Source: Chrysoperla carnea
Taxonomy: Eukaryota > Arthropoda > Insecta > Neuroptera > Chrysopidae
Direction of reading: 5' to 3'
Length of the DNA: 64,000 nt
NCBI RefSeq assembly: GCF_905475395.1
Contig: NC_058339.1
Span: forward strand, 53,515,172 to 53,579,171
The notes under the pieces are model-generated. The model was not told where the DNA came from and did no database searches. It saw only the letters and a program-made list of their open reading frames with translations. A program made the position numbers and the translations under genes. Within the stretch, counting starts at the first letter, position 1. Every line of letters begins with the position of its first letter. Shown one piece after another: positions 1 through 11,860 of the stretch.

Positions 1-2494
1 AAACTTAGAAATTTTCGGTGTCTCAGCTAAAATATGTTACAAATTAATTTATTTGCATAACATACCTTATGTTCACCTATGTTATCTTATTTTCCCAAAA
101 ATATATTAAAAAATCGCCTCTCAGAATTAGCATTAGGCTTTTATAACAGGATCTTGTTCAATGTAAAACAAGCGAATATTCAATGCCCAATACGCCGATC
201 GACAATGGCGTTCTGCTCAGTTAATTGTACGTCCGAAAGAATACCTTCTAACTTTTTTCACCTAGTTTTTGTTTAGTCAGACCGACAAAGCCAGCGGAGG
301 TAACCTCGCAAGATATTTACTTGCACTTTTTTGGTTTTACCTCCCAACCAGTCTGAATCTGAATTAACACGTAGAATACTTTATTTCTACCTAGACCCGT
401 TTCTAAAGTCCATGGAGCAAATCCTCTCCTGCAATTTCTTATTAATTGACTCATAAGTCTAAAACTTTAAAATAATTTAATTTTCCCACTTTGCATATAC
501 TAAAGAACGTTGTTATTGATAATAGACTGAATTTTGTAATTAGAATGTATAAAAAAAGGTCAAGCAGACATTAGAGTAATTTTCTTCGTAGAACAACCCA
601 TATACTATAACATCATGCCATTGCTGGTTACTATCTCTACAATGAGACAACAGATACTCCAAACATACCATGATCGACCATACTAGTGATCACCATAAGA
701 ACTTAGTGTAAAAAGATATACATTATTCAGTCTACAAAGGTAATTTGGTAAAAGATATCTGGTATATGTTTACCATATATTTTAATTGTAACAAATTATA
801 ATTTTTTTACGGGAAACAGATGGGTGAGTAGGTAAGATAAAGGAAAGGTTCAGCATTACCGACACTTATTCGGAAGGTAGGAGTCCATTGTATAAGCCTA
901 TATAATGATTTATTTATCACCTTTTTCGCTGATTAAATTTCAGCTACTCAATTATTTTAAGAGGCTGAGTACATCTCTCTCATGGATATACCATGCACTA
1001 CACTAGCCTATCACAACTATTAATTAAATTGATATTTATCTACAACCATAGGCATATCGTGTACGATATTAGTGATTACGCTTTAACCAGGTGTCATCGC
1101 CAGCTAATCCCTATCTCCAGTGTTATAGAAGGGGGGATAAGTGAGAGCAAGGAAGGTGAAGGCTTTAATGCGATGGTCTTTACTTTTAAGTTGTATATAT
1201 AGTGTATAACTATCTATATCCCTAATATAGAAAACTAATATTGACATAAGATTGATCCAGTGTACAATAATGTACATACATGGGTAAAATATACCCGATC
1301 ACAATGTCCTATTTGGTAGTCACAATGACTCCAGGTTAACCAACTGAGCCACTACAGTAGGCGAACACTAAAAAATGTTTATCAGTTTTGTGAAAACATT
1401 ATTTATGCACATTTATGAGCCACAATAAACTTATTATTGAGTTTCATTTCAGCTCAGTGTATTGTCTATTTGAATCCTATATTCTTAAAACAGAAACATG
1501 TTTATCTCAATAATCTTTGTTCATCTTTTACAGCTTACACACAAATTTTGCGAGAGAATAGTTTTCGAAGACATTTTTCGTTGGAAAAATATATATTTTA
1601 TACTAGGAAACAAACACTCGAAAGCGAAATTCAGTAGTTACTTCGAGTGCGATATTTAAGTAATTTTTCTATCCAACATGTACTACAATTTTATGCGGAT
1701 TTTGTACCGGTTTCACAAAGTGTTATGATACTTTTCGTGGAAAAATAAAATATATCGAAAAGTTTTCTGGAACTATTGATATAAATTTACAAAAAATTAT
1801 TCTGATCTTTTCAGTAAAACTTGAAATAACAAATTTAAAAATTGATCGATCCTTAATCGAAAAATGTAATGTCATAATAAAGTTTCTAATTCTTTTTTGA
1901 GTAAATTAAACATGGAGAGGTCAAAGACACCTTCGTTTTACAAACAAACAGAGATTTCGACATAATGAGTACAAATTAAAATACCAGTTTGTAGAACTTT
2001 TTGGCATAGTGAACTGTGTAGTATACAATATATTATCATTAATTTTCTATTCTGGTTAGTAAGGTGTTCCAAATCTTTTAAACCAAACTAACACTTTGTT
2101 TATTATACAGAGAAGATTATGTTCGTAGAGTTAAGTCATTGACCTCAGTGTCTGATCGACTAACAAAGCTAGACTATCAACATTTATCATCTATAATATA
2201 AAAACCAAATTTATCGAAATTAATGTAACCAATAAAGAAACCTGAAATAGTTCTAATTTACCTAATTTTTAGTTAGAATTTACGTATCCTTTTGAGTCTT
2301 GTGTATTTTTAACACTTAATACTTTAAATTTTCACTTTACAAATCACATATTAGTTTAGAACTGAGTTTTTATGGACATTTCGTATACTGTTCAAAATTA
2401 AAATGCAAATGAATTATCAAGGGCAAAATTCTTCATATTCTGGAGCTAAAAGTATATTTTTTCGGTGTGATTTCCCACCTTAATATTAATTCAC
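1..2494. other. A+T-rich non-coding stretch with repeat fragments
   Basis: No gene is seen. A decayed 3' part of the Helitron-like family seen at 24.0 kb lies at about 1098-1190. A segment with a perfect RNA polymerase III box-A-like motif on the minus strand lies near 1341-1366. Short open frames here resemble no protein I know. Confidence 0.4.
1290..1372 (-). repeat. Possible tRNA-derived SINE fragment
   Basis: On the minus strand the sequence TGGCTCAGTTGG fits the tRNA box-A consensus, with GGTTAACCTGGAGTCA following as in tRNA-like SINE heads. No good box B or cloverleaf can be completed, so this is a fragment at best and not a tRNA gene. Confidence 0.3.
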
Positions 2495-2840
2495 ACCCAA
2501 ACTAAAAAAAGGTATGTTATAAGTTTGACCTATATATGTGTCTTTCTGTCTGTCTGTGGCATTTTAGCGCCTAAACGGATGAACCAATTTTGATTTTTTT
2601 TTTTTGTAAAGATAATTTAATGGCGAGTGTTCTCAGCTATGTTTCAACTGCGTGTTTAGATTCCGTACTAGAAAAAAAAATGGCGATGATCATCAAAATT
2701 AGCTCAGTCCGAAAAAGGCTTTAAGGGAAAAGGTAATTTAATAAAGAGTGTTCTTAGATATGTCCCAAATGCGAGTTTATGGTTCCGTACCAGAAAAATT
2801 TGTCAAGGGTTTTTTTTCTAAATTTTGTAAATTTCATTGT
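2495..2840 (+). repeat. Interspersed repeat A, copy 1
   Basis: Shares with 6043-6395 and 11680-11860 (inverted) the segments AACTAAAAAAAGG, ATAAGTTTGACC, a CTGT/TGTG-rich tract and TAGCGCCTAAACGGATGAACC. After this come two diverged direct repeats (TTTAATGxxGAGTGTTCT..., about 102 bases apart). No protein is encoded. The class is not recognised. Confidence 0.75.
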
Positions 2841-5800
2841 TTTTTAGTTATTTAAGGATAAAATGTCTGACACAAGGTTGTTGGTAGTCTGGTCAGATTT
2901 TTATCCTGAACACTGTTCCATTAAATATACTATGAAGGTAGACTTGAGATTGACGTACTGGACTGAATGTAAAAAGACATTCCTCGAAAAGAATTTAATA
3001 TCACGTGAGAAATAAATTTCTTCATGCATAAAATATCCAGCTAAGTTAATTAGGGTTGAAAAGTGATTTTGTTTTTAGAATTTGATTTTTGTAGAAAAGA
3101 AAAGTGTCGAGAAATTTTAATTTTCTTTATTTTCAAACTTACCTTCAATCCATTAAAAATTCGATCAAAAGAATAAGAGTATTTTGCCTCATTATGGGCT
3201 AACGGACTAAAATGCATGGATACGTAACTACTCTCTAAATTCTAGATTTGAAATTTCTATAATAGGTACTCAATATCAATCGACAAATGATTAATATCAT
3301 CTTTACGATGAAATGCATTAAACATTTGCTAATTAAAATTTAATAATTATGCTATAAGGTATAAAGTTTTAAGTTTTCCAACATATTATTTAACAACGGC
3401 AGTAATAATAATAATAGCTAAATATAATAAGCTGCACAAACTGTTTACATATAAATATGATGTGCAAACGGGTCTTCAATACATACCATATTATATACAA
3501 TATATTATTTATATACAAGATATCATAAATGGAAATTATGTCAAGGTTATAAAAACAGCTTATTTATTGATTTATTTGAAAGTAAATTGTACGTATTTCA
3601 AATATTTTATATGTTTTTTAATGTAAATATGGGCACTACTACAAACACTTTTTATAGTAATGCCTATAAACATAAAGAAGAGTTTTATTTTATATACATT
3701 ATTTGTTGAATATTATCAATATTATAAGTCTTATGATTGCAATAATGCTTACCATATGATAATATTTATATTGTAAAATTGAGAAAGTTAATTAAACTTT
3801 ACATCTTTAACTTACTAAATTATTATTGTTTACTAAAATTGAAATTTTTGTATAATATTTATGCATCGCTATCACCTTTGATTTATTGTTTAGAGGAAAA
3901 TTATGCAGCAAGTGCCAGAACTGTTTTAAGAGATGACCATAACCCAAGGAAAAATAAACTCGTAACACAGGATCTGCGTTAGCTAAGCAAATTCTCTCTT
4001 AAGAGATTAAAGGGATTAATCTATATGACATTTCCCTCTTAAGTATTTAATAAATTGTTAGTTTTTTTATAAGGATCAACTTCATAATTAAAAGTGTTAT
4101 TCTATCCCTTACCGTTTAGAATTTTAATTGAGTAGCAAAGCAACCAATTATAAAATAACCTTAAAAAATTGTAGAGTTTGATAAAGTAGAGTTTGATCAT
4201 GTTTTGGCATCAGATTTGACCTAACTCTTCGGATTTCTTTAAAAGACAATTTAGATCCTAAACGATAACAGATAGAATAACACTTTAAATAAGATAGTTG
4301 ATTCTCATAAAAAAAACTAACATTTTTCATATATAAGTACCATAACTCGAAATCGAAAGCTTTCGGAGGAAATTCGATAAAATAAAAATATGTCATTATT
4401 GCATTTTATCGAAAGAAATCACGCAAAATACGGAAAAATACTTTAGCCAAAAGTTGCCCATAGATGATTGTCATCTTTCGCCTGTGTCTCTGACTTTGAC
4501 CTACAATTATCGATAAACTTTAAGCGTATTTTCTTTCGATTAAATGCAATAATAAGGTATTTTTAAGTGGCATTCCCTCCGAAACCTAACGTTTTTGGTT
4601 TGTTTTTTTTTTTTTTTTGAACAAAAATTGAAATGTTAGAACGTGATGTCCCATATGCGAGATATTCTGATGCGTAGATTTAAATGGCCCACCCTATATT
4701 TAACGAATGGAATATATTTAACGAAGTATATTCTATTTAAATATTGTTTTTATTACTATTTTGGATAAGGATATTTTTTTCTTAGGCTATTCCTTTAAGG
4801 ATTATCTTGAACTTTAACAGTCCTTTTTTTTATAATATTATTGCTGAAATCATGTATCCTCCTTATTCATTATAAGATATTTTTATACACTCTCTTATAA
4901 TTCTCTAAAAATGTTTGTCGAAAGTGCAATAATCCTTTTAGATTATTGCACTTTTAATTTGATTAAGATGTAACCATAAAAATATGTTACTGCTGGCGAA
5001 ACAAGTTAAAGATTTTTAATACCAATGGAATGGAAAAACTTCCATGTACCTTTACACTTTGAATTTATTCTCTATATTGCAAAGATTTACAGCTATTAAA
5101 GAATATGTTGAAAACTAAGCTGGATATCGTAAATTTATCTTACTTTACATCGTATTTCCTAACCATACGGGGGTGTTAAACGCTGAGGACTAGCTAGAAA
5201 TTGTTTTTTGAAGCAGATGAATATATTTCTTTCTGAATAAATATTAAAATAATCCATTGCTAAAATTGTATACATATTAAACCACAAATTAAAAGTAATA
5301 CAATTTTCAAAAACTGCTTGAAATGCTTTTTGTCAAAAGTATAAGTTAGTATAATAAGCTGGTGAAATTATCATTGAAGGCATTACCATAGTATTTTATA
5401 TACATGAGGCCAATGAACCCATATAAATACATAGTATTTATATTATTATTGTACACTTACCGGAATACAAAGTGAAACAATAACTAAAAAGAAAATTTAA
5501 TTCCTACAACCTACAGTATTAAACAAATTGGACCGCAGAGAAATTGTACTACAAATATCAAATCAGAACATTACATTTGATCTAGTTGGACGTTTTTGAA
5601 GTTGGATCGTTTTGTCTAGTTGCTGAAGAAGTCTCAATAAAGAAGCGAAGCGTCTAACTGCACCAAATTTATGTTCTAGTTTAATATTGCTAGTTAATTT
5701 CCTTGAGTTTTAATTTGTTTATATACTTTTCGTTTAGCTTATTACAGAGCTAACCGATTTCCATAATTTTTTTTATTGATTAGGGCACACTTCAAAGCTG

Positions 5801-6042
5801 GTACCACGAGATTTCTTAGACAAACCATTGCATTATAAACCTTTTTATATATCTACTAATTACCATGTCAGTTTTAATCAAGGACAGTGAACACTATATT
5901 CAATCGTTAATAGGAATATAATATTAAAATCGCAAATACCAAATGGAAGGTCCTTGTATTTCATAGCAGTATATCATAAGAAATCATAAGCCTTCACTCA
6001 TGAAGATTCCTAAACTCAAACTGACAAATTTCCAATGTTTCA
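2841..6042. other. A+T-rich non-coding stretch
   Basis: No gene is seen. The only sharp structure is the perfect 14-bp inverted repeat at 4921-4954. Confidence 0.4.
4921..4954. repeat. Perfect 14-bp inverted repeat with 6-base loop
   Basis: AAAGTGCAATAATC, then CTTTTA, then GATTATTGCACTTT: all 14 pairs match. The flanks do not extend the stem, so it is too short for a microRNA precursor. It may be a remnant of a palindromic element. Confidence 0.6.
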
Positions 6043-6395
6043 ACCCCCGAACTAAAAAAAGGGGTATTATAAGTTTGACTGCTATGTGTTTGTGTCTGTG
6101 TGTGTGTGTCTGTGTGTATGTGGAATCGTAGCGCCTAAACGGATGAACCTATTATTATTTTTCTGTTTGTTTTGTTTTGTTTGAAAGATAATTTAATGAA
6201 GAGTGTTCCAAGCTATGTTTCAAGTGCGAGTTTATCGTTCCGTGCCCGAAAAAACGGCTCAGTTTGGAAAAGGCTTTAAGGGAAAAGGTAATTTAATAAA
6301 GAGTGTTCTTAGATATGTTTCAAGTGTGAGCTTAGAGTTCCGTAAGCGAAAAATGTGTCGGGTTTTTTTTTTAAATTTTGTATCACTTGTTTTCT
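6043..6395 (+). repeat. Interspersed repeat A, copy 2
   Basis: The most complete copy in the window. CCCGAACTAAAAAAAGGGG and ATAAGTTTGAC lead to a TG-rich tract and TAGCGCCTAAACGGATGAACC. Two direct repeats follow (6187-6242 and 6289-6344), each with GAGTGTTC, ATGTTTCAAGTG and GTTCCGT. The small open frame here is a by-product of the repeat. Confidence 0.8.
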
Positions 6396-9300
6396 AGTAT
6401 TACTTGTCTAAACAAGCGTTTTAGAATTCTAAAAAATATGTATAGGAAACTCCAAAAGTCCCTGTGTCTAAAAAAAGACCGTTTCTCAGCTATAAGTGTA
6501 TTGAGAAATTATTTTAATGTTATGTAACATTTGATGCAGTTCTATTGTTACAACTTGGGTCACTCTGTATATCACTATAATAATTTTATAGAAATTTCAG
6601 TTGATTAATCGTCTCATTTTGTATTCCAATCAGTGTATATTACTAAATCTTGTGTGTACGATATTATAGTATTAATAAATACTATACACACACAATATGT
6701 ACTACGTACGACACAGTGTCCAAGTGCATCGGGAGAAATTTTTGTTATTACCTACAAATGTTGGTTAGGTCAATGGACTTCCTCATTTATAAAAAAAAAA
6801 TATTTTTTATACACTTCATTTCCTATCTCATTTATCTATACCAACTTTTGATATTATAACAAAAACGTTCATCATAAAAAAAGCGATTAAAGTTGAAATT
6901 ATGTGTCTGAACACAAAACATTCTTCACCGCATATCACCAAATACCCTAGATATCAGTAGTTCATCAAAAAATTAAATCATTTTATCTCTTTTATTTCTC
7001 AGTTCTTAACTAACCGTTGCCAGTCTGTTTCACTGGACAATTCCAACCGTATAAACACACTACTTGATTAGCATAAAGCCTCTTTGACGTTGTCCCCGTA
7101 GACACGAAATTTTGTTTCGACCAGACTTCTGCCTTCGCCAAATCTTCCTCAAAATATGACATACATATTAATAAGCAAAGAAAGGAGTAGGCATCAAGCA
7201 CACCTTCGACTCGGCCTCGAAGCCCGCTACACTCACAATATGATTTTTACAACTCTAAAAATAAATGTTGTATCTACCTATCCAATAAGAAGTGATAATC
7301 CTAAAGAAAGGTTAAGGAGAAAGTTCCTCGCTTCGTTCGCAATTTTAAAAGACTGTTGAAGTTAAGCCTTCGTCTTAGCAATAAAAATATATTATGTGAA
7401 ATTTGATCTCATTCGGTCTAATCTTTTAGAAGTTTCACGATTACAAACAGACACACCAACGATTACATGTATAGATATTAAAATTCTTGATTACTGAAAT
7501 ATATCCAAGGTTGCCAGATCATTTCGTTCAAAATTTGGTTGGTGAAACTTTTAAAAAGCAATAGATTTAAGAATTCAGATTTTCAAGAACAAATTTAAAA
7601 CATCAAAACAAATTTTGTGTTTTGGAGTTCACTTCTAAGTGTAGTATTGAAAATCCAGTTTATTTACCGTTTAGACAAATGTTTTCTAAAAAAATTCCAG
7701 AAATCGTAACGAGAAATCATAAACAACTTTTTGTTTCAAAGTTTGATGAAAATTAGTAAATAAAGAAGTTTTTACACAAAAAATAAAAAAAATCACTTTC
7801 ACTTGACGATTAGTCGAGTATTTTCTATGGTAACCCTCGAAATTTTATATGGAGAAAACTTTTAAAAAGAAAAAAACGGTACGGTGGGTAAAATAGAGAA
7901 ATGAGATTAACCGATAAAAAATCTAAAATGTTTTCATTTTTAACTATTATTAGTAAGCACTGTAGTGTTTACTAATTTATTAATCTATGATTTATCACAA
8001 TTAATTTTAGTAGTTAATTGACTTAAATTCATTTACAAACGAGAAAAATTTGTTTGTACATGCGTCATTTCTATTTAGTTTAGGAAGTGGTCAATCAATA
8101 AATCTTTTTTTATAATAAATTGTCGGTGCCAGTGTTTGTAATCATGTGTGTTTGATATGTGAATTTTATCGATAGAGATAAATTTCAAGCATATATTAAT
8201 ATGCTTTTATCCTGAAGATGGTTCTTTGATGTATTTGGGCCCCTTTCAAAGTCAAAGCTAGGCCAAACCGCAAGCCAAACTATATCCTAAAACCAAGCAG
8301 GAAGCCTGTTTGATACGCAACCCATATTGAGTGCAAATCTAAGTACCTATTTATTGGTGTAAATCTCAGTTACCTATCGTAACCATTTGTCGATCAACGC
8401 CGAAGCCCAAAGTCAGATCAAAAGACGGTCACGGAAAAACGGTCAAGGTAGATTTATGGGGTCTAGAAAGCAAAAAGGAATATTATGTGATAGCATTTAA
8501 CCATCTGATTGGAATTGTCGAACGAAGCAGATGCAAAACAGCTAGTATTTTATAAAATTTTAAAATTATCGAAGTTATTAATGATACCAAATATACTACG
8601 GCCGCAGAGCGGCGCTAACATTATTTGAAAACAATATAATTCCAATATCACCCAACTTTTAAATTTTTACTTAGCATATATAACTTTTAATACAAATATG
8701 CTATGTTATACTTTCTATATAAATATAATAAAAAGCGCTTTCTAATTTGTTTTGAAAAAAGGTTAAAGCCCCACAATAAATTGATAATATAAATCGCATT
8801 TTATGTATTTACGCTTGTTGTTTATTTTCACAAATTAAATTCAATAATAAAATAATTAAAAGTTCAGCATCAAATATTAATTGATCAATAAAATCAATAT
8901 CAATTGCAACGATTTACAACTTTATATAAAATATCATGTAGTTATAAAATCACATATAAGCACAATTGTCTAACAAACTTAATTTCAATATGTTTAATCA
9001 TTTCAGGCCATGCATAAAATGCGTCACGCAAACAGGCGAGAGAAGAAAAATATTTTTGTAAATCTACCAAAAATTTTTCAATCCCATTATATTATGAACG
9101 TTGTAATTTTCTACGTCAGAATATTTCCACAATTCAATTTGATAAAAATGCAAAAGCTTTAAATTAAATTTTTCAATAATATATAATTAATTGGTCAGAA
9201 GAATTGGCATCACTTACACATGATTACGTTAATCGCATCGCATGCAAAGCACGAGTATTTTTATGGACATTTAGCATTTTTATTTTGTATTTGATTTTTT

Positions 9301-9451
9301 TATGCAATTGAATTTAGTAAACATTGGTGTTTTAAATAATTCGTCTGTCTTGTCAAATTTTTGTACACAAGTTCATTGCACTGTTTTATCTACAATTTCA
9401 CATTAGTCCAGGAGCTGAAATGCATTTAAAGTATGCCTGGCAGTCAGTGAT
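6396..9451. other. A+T-rich non-coding stretch
   Basis: No gene recognised. Slightly less A+T-rich patches at about 7010-7350 and 8220-8470 were read in all frames and matched nothing I know. Confidence 0.35.
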
Positions 9452-9787
9452 TATTGATACGGCAAGACTTTATTTCGTCTACACTTAGCTGGGAAATTTG
9501 AACTGCTGGAAGAGTTTAAATTAAAAATTTTTATTTGGCATCGTATCTGGATGTGATTGAGGACATACCAAATGAATCATTTTTGAGGGACTAATAATTA
9601 TTAATAAAATGGACTAGTTAAAAGGGTTTAAATTAAATTTTTTGTCTGATCACGTGATTGTATCTTCATTTGATACTCGAAAACCTCCAGTTAGAGGGTT
9701 AAAAATTTTTTTTTCACTTCCAGCAGTCAAATAACTCGAAAATTCCCAGCCAAGTGTAGTGGAAATAAAAGTCTTGTCTTATTATCA
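9452..9787. mobile_element. Inverted-repeat element (MITE-like)
   Basis: The left end (TACGGCAAGACTTTATTTCG..., CTGGGAAATTT, GAACTGCTGGAAG) is matched in inverted orientation by the right end (CTTCCAGCAG, ATTCCCAGCC, AAAGTCTTGTC). The arms are about 60 bases and diverged. The interior has no coding sequence. Confidence 0.6.
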
Positions 9788-10311
9788 ACTATGAACCTTC
9801 CAAACATCAAACGGTTAGGATTTTTTTTACATAGCAGTGCGCATATCGACTCCTATACTATACTAGGTTCATTACCAATAAAATAATTGGGTAAATGCTC
9901 GTTGTAAAAATTTTATATATAATTATGCAACAATGTTGGAGTTATTTTAAGTACCGAAATATATTCAAAGGTCAAATGAATTTTGGCAAATTTTTGATTA
10001 CTATATTAAAATTGCGTTAGTAACAGCTGCCGTAGTTTATATTTTATTTTTATAGTAGGTATGTATATACCTAACTAATATATTATTTTAACAAAATCAA
10101 TAAGTAGCTATTAGGAGGTCAGGCAATTATTGCCCCTTTTCCATTAGTGTTTACTATTCCGTTAGTGTTTATAAGCAACATATTTATGTGGTTGATCTGC
10201 TAAGACATCTAGATAATTTCCACATCCCCTCCACCATTGAGTCCGTTTTCATCATATTCGTATAATAGTACAAGAGATAACATAAGGTCGATCTTCCCCC
10301 ATCTGATAAAC

Positions 10312-10916
10312 AGATGGGTATATTTTTTTATGAAATTTTAGTGTTTTACAAACACTCTAATTTTTTTATCGAAAAGGGTTCATGTTTATTTTTAATTAAT
10401 TTAATTTTAATAAATCTTTTTCATGAACGATTTTTTTCAGGCAAGCCCATACCATTATTTTCGTAATTACATTATCTTTCTTCTGATACCAATTTCGATT
10501 GGTTAACAAATCGGTGTTGATCTGTTCATACCATATGAACAAGTAAGTCAATATAGGTAACCAATCTGATCTGTTAACCAGTCGAAATTGTTATCAGAGG
10601 AAAGACAATTTAATTACGAAAATAATAGTTTATTCTTACCTGAAAAAAACTGTTCATGGAAAAGATTATTTAAAATTAATTAAATTAAAAATAGAAATGA
10701 ACATTAGAAAAACTATGATAGATGTGTTTAAAAACCTATAGAAAGATAATTTTATTACGAAAATAACGGTAAAGGCTTGCCTGAGAAAACCGTTCATGGA
10801 AAAAACTGATTAAAATTAATTTAATTAAAAATAACCATAAATACTTTTCGATAGAAAAACTTTGATAGAAGTGTTCAAAAATCAATAAAATTTCATTAAA
10901 AGTATGTTATTCGATG
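10312..10916. mobile_element. Fold-back element with three related arms
   Basis: The left arm (10312-10520) is repeated in inverted orientation at about 10560-10735, and a second inverted copy of most of that arm follows at 10741-10916. Shared blocks include GTTCATG, AAATTAATTTAATT, ATTACGAAAATAA and a TGGTTAAC motif near the centre. The short loop contains another palindrome, GTTCATACCATATGAAC. There is no open frame. Confidence 0.7.
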
Positions 10917-11679
10917 GGTCAAAATCGACCTTATACCGATGTCTTAAACCATAATATTTGAAAATGTTTTCAATCTACATTCTAGTATTTATCGTTTAAA
11001 TCGTAACATTTTTTAAAAATCTAATCACTTTAAATTACTCAAATTTGACAAATCGATGGTAATAATTATTCGAGACTTAATGGAAATGTCCAGAGCATAG
11101 TATATCCCTAAAATTTAAAAGGTCTAGATAGCATGTGATTTGATTTTACTGATCTCTTAATTTCTGTGAACCGCATCATTACATCAATAAGAAAGTTTGC
11201 ATGGTAAGCCTTCTCCATTTTTAGATGGCATGATCTATATTTAGCACATTCTTAAATTCTGACTCATTTTGGTAATGAAATTAAAAGTTATTTAAAAATA
11301 ATAAATTCATTCCTAGAACTGATATTCAATGTCATACTTAAAAAATTCCCTGATCAAAGCAAAACAACCCATGTGTGTACATCATCCTCTCACCAGAACA
11401 CATATTTCTAAAAATAATACCATTGAAATTTCTAAGAAATTCTCTTATGAATCATATTTATTCATGAACAATTATGTGATTGCGTTCTTATGTAAATTCT
11501 TCTCTCATACCACTAAGAAAGCAGATGGTAGTAAGCCCCCCTTCCTCTGATAACACTTTTGACCCGTCAGCACTCTTATCAACGGTTCGGTAACCACTAA
11601 TCCGTTAATAAGAGATTTTCTCATGCGTTCTTAAGAAATATTCTCTAATTTACTGAATACCTACGAATAATTTTAGAAC

Positions 11680-11860
11680 AAAAGTCCAAATAATAACCTA
11701 GCTGAAAACACTCTACATTAAATTACCTTTCAAACGAAACCAAAAAATCAAAATTGGTTCTTCCGTTTAGGCGCTACAGACAGACACACACACACACACA
11801 CACACAGACACATAGCGATCAAACTTATAACACCCCTCTTTTTTAGTTCGGGAGTTAAAA
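11680..11860 (-). repeat. Interspersed repeat A, copy 3 (truncated)
   Basis: Inverted relative to the copies at 2.5 and 6.0 kb. GGTTCTTCCGTTTAGGCGCTA, a CA-rich tract, AAACTTATAACACCCC and AGTTCGGGAGTT are recognisable. The duplicated 3' half is mostly absent. Confidence 0.75.
11779..11808 (+). repeat. (CA)n microsatellite
   Basis: A run of CA dinucleotides inside repeat A, with flanking GACA units. Such tracts sit at the same place in the other copies, so the element seeds microsatellites. Confidence 0.8.

Noticed and set aside
1290..1372. tRNA gene on the minus strand
   Set aside because: Box A fits, but no box B, anticodon arm or acceptor stem can be completed. It was kept only as a possible SINE fragment.
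4921..4954. MicroRNA precursor
   Set aside because: The stem is only 14 bp and the flanks do not pair, so it is too short for a Drosha/Dicer substrate.
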